Positions 59,710 to 64,000 of a stretch of DNA of 64,000 bases are shown piece by piece. The notes under the pieces were generated by a model. The model was not told the origin of the DNA, did no database searches, and saw only the letters and a list, made by a program, of their open reading frames with translations. The stretch's first letter is position 1. Each line of letters opens with the position of its first letter. This DNA is from a virus. The translations under genes and the position numbers were made by a program. The stretch covers positions 53,754 through 117,753 of IMG/VR virus record IMGVR_UViG_3300021962_000040; one strand, given 5' to 3'.

Positions 59710-60129
59710 TTAAGGCATTATAATGCTTGAAGTCTTAGTTTCCTTTACATCAACAAAGAAAGGGGCAATATCAAACTGCTCAGCATTCACTGCAAACATA
59801 TAAACAAATTGTACAATCTCTTCTTTTTCTGTAATATAAATTTCAGAAAAAGTTTCAATCTGCAATCTTTGCTCTTTTACAGTTTTACCTGTCTCCATAT
59901 TAGGAGCTTTAAGTCTGATTGGTTGACCATTTTCATCAAGTCTAGGCACCATGTGCATAGCTTGTTTCTTTACCTTGCTGATAACTGCAAGTATTCCAGA
60001 TGTAGGATCAAACATTGCCTCTACATAGGGACAATCTTGAGTAACTGGGATCATACTGAAGGATTTTACTCCTCTAAATGCTGAACTAATCAGCATCATG
60101 TTTGTTCCAAAGGATGATTTTTCTGCCAT
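59710..60129 (-). CDS. Conserved phage protein of unknown function
   Basis: A 139-residue soluble protein starting MAEKSSFGTNMMLISSAFRG. The block VPRLDENGQPIRLKAPNMET and then VKEQRLQIETFSEIYI is one I associate with a conserved protein of crAss-like phage replication blocks; function unknown. It starts 5 nt after the next upstream gene and is followed by the terminator before the thioesterase gene. Confidence 0.65.
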   Translation of the reverse strand: MAEKSSFGTNMMLISSAFRGVKSFSMIPVTQDCPYVEAMFDPTSGILAVISKVKKQAMHMVPRLDENGQPIRLKAPNMETGKTVKEQRLQIETFSEIYITEKEEIVQFVYMFAVNAEQFDIAPFFVDVKETKTSSIIMP

Positions 60130-60134
60130 TGTTA

Positions 60135-60716
60135 TTATTGGTTTTGCTTCAAAGATATAAATTTATCTTTTAAAAATTGCAAATCTTCAGGGATTTTTTC
60201 ACACAGTGTTTCTTTAACTATATCAGGTTTACTACAAACTTCATAAACTTCTTTGATTAACTCCACGTTGACTCCTAAACTTTCTGCATATACTTCATGA
60301 AATCCAGATGGATTAAGAAAACTTTCAATATAGTCTGAAGCTTTACCTTTAGAACCAAAGTACTGCAAGATTTTATTCTTGGTACCTATTGATATCTTAG
60401 AGTAATGACCTTTAGCAAACATCATGTGATCATGCTTGTAAGTTTTCATGTCAAATACATAAGCTTGTTTATTACCAAAGTCATGATAAAAATCCAATAG
60501 ACTATGGTTTTTCAGGTGTTTTAATTCAAAGTTTTTAAAGTCAACTGTCTTTTCAGTCTCGTATACACATATAAGTTTGTAGTCTTTGGTATCAAAGAGT
60601 TTATCCCAGCAGATGTAAGTATCTGCCGGGACATACTCAAGGCCTTTCCTTAATCCTAATAAAGGATACAAGAAGACTTTGCTTTTTTGAAAATACTCTG
60701 TGTATACAATTTTCAT
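60135..60716 (-). CDS. Phage protein of unknown function
   Basis: A 193-residue protein with alternating strands and helices and several aromatic-rich parts (YTEYFQKSKVFLYPLLGLRK at residue 5). It starts one base after the nuclease gene's stop. No motif is recognised. The mixed alpha/beta layout and place among replication genes make a role with the nuclease or polymerase possible, without direct support. Confidence 0.6.
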   Translation of the reverse strand: MKIVYTEYFQKSKVFLYPLLGLRKGLEYVPADTYICWDKLFDTKDYKLICVYETEKTVDFKNFELKHLKNHSLLDFYHDFGNKQAYVFDMKTYKHDHMMFAKGHYSKISIGTKNKILQYFGSKGKASDYIESFLNPSGFHEVYAESLGVNVELIKEVYEVCSKPDIVKETLCEKIPEDLQFLKDKFISLKQNQ

Positions 60717-60717
60717 A

Positions 60718-61716
60718 TTACAACACTACTTTTCCAGTTATAAACTCATAAGGTAGTTTATAATTGTTGTTTGTGTAATGATAAGCAGCTTTACTAATTA
60801 CATTTCCAAACTCTTCTGCCCAATTTGCTAAAGTTGACTGAGACACATCAAAAGGATATACCTGATTGTAACGGTCAATTACCACAAATTTAAACAAAAT
60901 ATCATAATCTTTCTTTTCTTCAGGAAGATTTTCATAAACTAGTTTGCAGTAAATAGAAGCCTGGAGCCAGTAATTATAGAAGTCAATGCTTTCAGGAAAA
61001 TCAGCAAGAGCTTTTCCGCTAGTCTTTAAGTCACAAATTGTAACTACTTTAGCTTCATCATCAATCTGATAGAAATCAATGAATCCTTTTAAACCAAATG
61101 GTAATTCATCATTCAAATCACATTCTAAGTATTTCTCAGCAAAGGTTTGAATAGGATCTAAGGCAAAGTCAGTTTCCTTCTTTGCAAAAAGAACCTTGAC
61201 ATCTTCATTATCCATTATGATCTGAGCCTGCTCTTTGCATTTAGCAAGAGTGTCTTGATCTATAACATCAACCTTTGGATTGTTAATGAACTTCCAATAC
61301 TCTAAGTTTTCATCACACTGAATCTTAACTACTCTGGCTGAGTCTTCTTTAAGACTTTGATACAGATTCTCTTCTTTTAAGATCTCAAGTATCTTTTCTT
61401 GAAGACCTTCAGACATAAGATCAATGTCTGATTTATCCGTCATTAACAAGCTTTCTGCTAGTTTATGTAGGATCTTTCGGACATTATCAGTTGGTGTTTT
61501 TCCAGGTACAATCTTAAACTTCTCTTCCAGTTTCTGAGGTTCAAAAACTAAGCAGTGAATAAGCTTACCTTCAATTAAATGTTTATCTAGCTTCTCCTCT
61601 TTGTCTCCTAGAATATAGTCTCTATAAAAAAGAGATGGAGAAAATAATAGCTTATTCAAAGATGAATAGCTGAACTTGAACGGCTTTGAGTAAAACTCTT
61701 TTTCTTTATCTGTCAT
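60718..61716 (-). CDS. RecE/RecB-like PD-(D/E)XK exonuclease
   Basis: A 332-residue protein with the nuclease core GFID214FYQ, then ICD229-L-K231-TSG, and Q252-x3-Y256 (LQASIY), as in RecB/RecE-type PD-(D/E)XK nucleases. The N-terminal YSSLNKLLFSPSLFYRDYIL and a helix ending in HLIEGKLIHCLVF match phage members (DUF3799-like). It probably processes DNA ends for replication or recombination. A bulged terminator-like hairpin lies 14 nt before the ATG. Confidence 0.85.
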   Translation of the reverse strand: MTDKEKEFYSKPFKFSYSSLNKLLFSPSLFYRDYILGDKEEKLDKHLIEGKLIHCLVFEPQKLEEKFKIVPGKTPTDNVRKILHKLAESLLMTDKSDIDLMSEGLQEKILEILKEENLYQSLKEDSARVVKIQCDENLEYWKFINNPKVDVIDQDTLAKCKEQAQIIMDNEDVKVLFAKKETDFALDPIQTFAEKYLECDLNDELPFGLKGFIDFYQIDDEAKVVTICDLKTSGKALADFPESIDFYNYWLQASIYCKLVYENLPEEKKDYDILFKFVVIDRYNQVYPFDVSQSTLANWAEEFGNVISKAAYHYTNNNYKLPYEFITGKVVL

Positions 61717-61730
61717 GGTTTATTTGTTTT

Positions 61731-61791
61731 AAAAAGAAGGGAGTGGGGAGATCTCATTAAGAAATCCCCCCATCAATTATGGCATCTCCCT
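61731..61791 (-). terminator. Bulged terminator-like hairpin before the nuclease gene
   Basis: Read leftward: outer stem AGGGAG/CTCCCT, a 13-base bulge, inner stem TGGGGGGAT/ATCTCCCCA (one G-U pair) with an 11-base loop, then UCUUUUU. AGGGAGAT can also pair with ATCTCCC, an alternative helix that would disrupt the inner stem. Confidence 0.65.
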
Positions 61792-62926
61792 AAAAAGGTA
61801 AATATGAAGTTTCCTTAGTTATAACATCAATACCTAAGTCATTTTTCTTCATCATTCTTTCTTGAAACTGTGCTTTAAGTTTTACATCTTCTAGCTTGAT
61901 ATCAAAAACAGACTCTTGGTTAAAACCAACAGATGTTACAAGATGCTCAAGCATTTTGACTGATACAACTTTGAATGCAAATTCAGTTAAGAAGTTTTCC
62001 TCAATAAGATTTTTAAGCAATCTGTCATAGTAGTGAACATTAAGATTACCATAAGGGATGAAGTTATTAAATCTCTTCCTTAAAGTTTTAACATTCACAC
62101 TGGTCCAGTTAGAACTTCTATCCTTGAGTGTGTGATGGTGCATGTAGAATAGCAAAGCAATAATGTCAAATGATTTTTCAACATTAGAGTTAGCCATCAT
62201 CTCCAATACCAAATTAATATTGTCTGTATCATTACTGTTAATCATGGTAACCAAGTTGTTATACTCAGTCTCTCCAAGAATAATAGAATCTTCAACAGTG
62301 ACACCACATAATGCAGTATCAAATATTAAATTCTTAGCAGCTAAAATGCTCTTTAAGGCCTCTTCATCAGAGATATAAGAAGCTTTGTCTTCTACTGATG
62401 GTATTTCTCTAGTGATATCATAAGCAGTGGTGTTGTGAAAACTCCAACTCATATTGCTTTTAATACTAATAGCAATCTTTTCATCACCTTCTCTAATACT
62501 TTTGATGTATTCTATTGCACGTTCAGTACTTGCAGTATCCCAGTGATTTATTGTTTTCTTATAGTATTCAACAAATGCATCAAACATAACTGTATCAGTC
62601 CACTTTCTTTCAAGAAGTGAATCAATATAATCACTGGATATAATTTTGTAATCAGCTGTTTCAGAAGTTCTTACTACAGATAAGTTGTACTTTTCTTTCA
62701 GAACATCTACTTTATTTCTAGGCAATACCAGCTTAGGATATCTGTAAATAGTTTTATCTTGTAAAGATATCTTATTTACATCAAGTGTTTTAACACTATA
62801 GTGAAGATTGCCTGTATTTCCATGTCTGAAAATAATTACAGGCTTTTCAGTTTGAGGAGCATTTACATGAATTTTATGTGTACCTGCCTCAGCCTTTATT
62901 TCTAATATTAATAAGAATGATTTCAT
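61790..62926 (-). CDS. Phage protein of unknown function, related to its upstream neighbour
   Basis: A 378-residue protein, mainly helical. The part PKLVLPRNKVDVLKEKYNLS followed by ADYKIISSDYIDSLL resembles RAFVLPKCPVSLDRIKVVAK and ADFIISHGDF of the next gene upstream, which suggests that the two are diverged copies. No catalytic signature is found. The stop is 3 nt inside a hairpin that precedes the nuclease gene. Likely part of a conserved crAss-like replication block. Confidence 0.6.
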   Translation of the reverse strand: MKSFLLILEIKAEAGTHKIHVNAPQTEKPVIIFRHGNTGNLHYSVKTLDVNKISLQDKTIYRYPKLVLPRNKVDVLKEKYNLSVVRTSETADYKIISSDYIDSLLERKWTDTVMFDAFVEYYKKTINHWDTASTERAIEYIKSIREGDEKIAISIKSNMSWSFHNTTAYDITREIPSVEDKASYISDEEALKSILAAKNLIFDTALCGVTVEDSIILGETEYNNLVTMINSNDTDNINLVLEMMANSNVEKSFDIIALLFYMHHHTLKDRSSNWTSVNVKTLRKRFNNFIPYGNLNVHYYDRLLKNLIEENFLTEFAFKVVSVKMLEHLVTSVGFNQESVFDIKLEDVKLKAQFQERMMKKNDLGIDVITKETSYLPF

Positions 62927-63945
62927 TTCAAATATTGTTGGTATTTAGGTTTTACAGATACATTAAATACATATAGATCTCTGTTGTAGATTGTAATTTC
63001 TTTTCTGCAAATAGGTTCTAGATATTTAAAAGACTTGGTGTCTAATATCTCATCCTTCTCTAATTGTAGAATCATACCTTGGGCATCCAGTCTAGAGTAC
63101 TTGTACTTAAGATTGTTTACCCAGAACTGCACATCTTTGTTTCTATTGAACTTATAAAGATTATTATCAATCTTTTTCATTAAAGCCCATAGTAGATGAT
63201 GATTCTTACCATTATCAATGGTAGGTAATATCTTAGCAACAATCTCAGTATCCTCATCACTGTAACTACTAATCATATTTTCAACTGTTTCAAGTAAATC
63301 TTCAGTCAGTTCTGATGTACTAGTAGCAGAATGCATCAATGTATCTATATTAATAACTCCTTGAAGAGTACCTGCCTCTAATGCATATGCAATATTAAGA
63401 GCCATTCCGGTTATCATCCAAGAGTCATATAGATTTGTTGTATTACAATTCCAACTGTTAACTTTCTTAGCCCATTTGTCATCATAAATACACTCTAAGT
63501 TAGAGTTATCTACAGTAGGTATTCTACCTGATGTATTATCTATAACATCATAATTCCAAAGTTTTGCCAAAAGAAGAGTTGACTTGATTGTTTCAGAATT
63601 ATTAAGAGGTTCATAAAAGTCTCCGTGACTAATAATAAAATCTGCTTTTTCATAATCCCCAACAATTACAATGTCATGCTCTTTGGCAACAACTTTAATT
63701 CTATCTAGTGATACGGGACATTTAGGTAATACAAAAGCCCGCTTCAAAGTTTTCCAACTAAATGTTGTCTCACTTAAAAGTTTGTCTTTTATATACTGAT
63801 ATTTGTCCGGATCTTGAACACATAATACTGGATCAACAGTGTCAAGATTTGAAGAAGATAGCACCCCATAAATAGGGGCACTATCTAATCCAAAGTGTTG
63901 TAATACTGTTTGATCTAAATCTTGATAAACAGATTTACTTGCCAT
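62923..63945 (-). CDS. Phage protein of unknown function, related to its downstream neighbour
   Basis: A 340-residue protein starting MASKSVYQDLDQTVLQHFGL. It shares a short N-terminal block with the protein encoded at 61790-62926 (VLPK...V, ADFIIS). The remaining sequence is helical and soluble. It overlaps the next gene by four bases and its start touches the stop of the gene at the window edge (TAATG). Function unknown. Confidence 0.6.
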   Translation of the reverse strand: MASKSVYQDLDQTVLQHFGLDSAPIYGVLSSSNLDTVDPVLCVQDPDKYQYIKDKLLSETTFSWKTLKRAFVLPKCPVSLDRIKVVAKEHDIVIVGDYEKADFIISHGDFYEPLNNSETIKSTLLLAKLWNYDVIDNTSGRIPTVDNSNLECIYDDKWAKKVNSWNCNTTNLYDSWMITGMALNIAYALEAGTLQGVINIDTLMHSATSTSELTEDLLETVENMISSYSDEDTEIVAKILPTIDNGKNHHLLWALMKKIDNNLYKFNRNKDVQFWVNNLKYKYSRLDAQGMILQLEKDEILDTKSFKYLEPICRKEITIYNRDLYVFNVSVKPKYQQYLK

Positions 63946-64000
63946 TACTTCATTGTCATTTTGATGATATCTGGATTCATCATCATCTTGTTAAACTTCT
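63945..64000 (-). CDS. 3' end of a gene running off the right edge (partial)
   Basis: The leftward strand reads KFNKMMMNPDIIKMTMK then TAA, with the stop overlapping the next ATG (TAATG), the coupling common in this operon. Only the last 18 codons are visible, so the product cannot be identified. Confidence 0.45.
   Translation of the reverse strand, partial: KFNKMMMNPDIIKMTMK

Noticed and set aside
1-64000. CRISPR arrays, insertion sequences and tRNA genes
   Set aside because: No regularly spaced repeats, transposase motifs or tRNA T-loops were seen by eye; a tRNAscan and repeat search would be needed to exclude weak cases.
1-64000. Stop-codon reassignment known from some crAss-like phages
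   Set aside because: Long genes are open in the standard code and TAA, TAG and TGA all end well-supported genes here.

Overview
The window looks like about two thirds of the genome of a crAss-like podovirus (Crassvirales) that infects a member of the Bacteroidota. The evidence is the gene layout. A rightward block of tail and virion genes ends in two enormous ORFs, one of which (5156 residues) carries the DFDID active-site motif and the preceding RIPS/P-loop context of a crAss-type virion RNA polymerase. A leftward block carries replication and nucleotide-metabolism genes. The DNA is AT-rich, genes are packed with ATGA/TAATG overlaps, and Shine-Dalgarno sequences are mostly absent, as expected for Bacteroidota. 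All three stop codons are used normally, so there is no sign of stop-codon reassignment. Terminase, portal and major capsid genes are not seen and presumably lie outside the window.

Layout. 1-38809 (+): a partial gene, two putative tail ring proteins, a 2042-residue tail protein with an inserted von Willebrand A domain, four virion or cargo proteins (one with a zinc ribbon and a lytic transglycosylase domain), then the giant RNA polymerase/zincin protein and a 1927-residue companion with a RecB-like nuclease domain and a degenerate zincin. 38810-38865: a GC-rich, structured convergent junction. 38865-41873 (-): a small zincin and the class I ribonucleotide reductase genes nrdA and nrdB. nrdB is preceded by a structured leader that ends in a terminator with a competing antiterminator helix. 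42273-48597 (+): membrane proteins, a run of very small basic proteins, short and long fibre-like proteins, a unimolecular spanin and a holin candidate. 48583-64000 (-): many small conserved phage proteins, a DUF932-type protein, an SPL-like radical SAM protein, ThyX, a HAD hydrolase, a dNMP kinase, a MazG-like pyrophosphatase, a family B DNA polymerase, a hot-dog thioesterase, a RecE/RecB-like nuclease and two related unknown proteins at the right edge.

How it fits together. The virion probably carries the giant polymerase and companion proteins into the cell to start transcription. The leftward block then makes dNTPs (NrdAB, ThyX, dNMP kinase, MazG) and copies DNA (PolB plus nuclease). The rightward blocks build tail, fibres and lysis functions. 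Five leftward genes have terminator-like hairpins 4-25 nt before their start codons, leaving no room for a promoter. This suggests read-through or attenuation control. Other unusual points are a recurring xxGG motif shared by virion proteins and a small six-repeat protein, a zincin/pseudo-zincin pair, an atypical CX3CX4C radical SAM motif, and a 24-bp ribosome-binding/coupling element copied three times.
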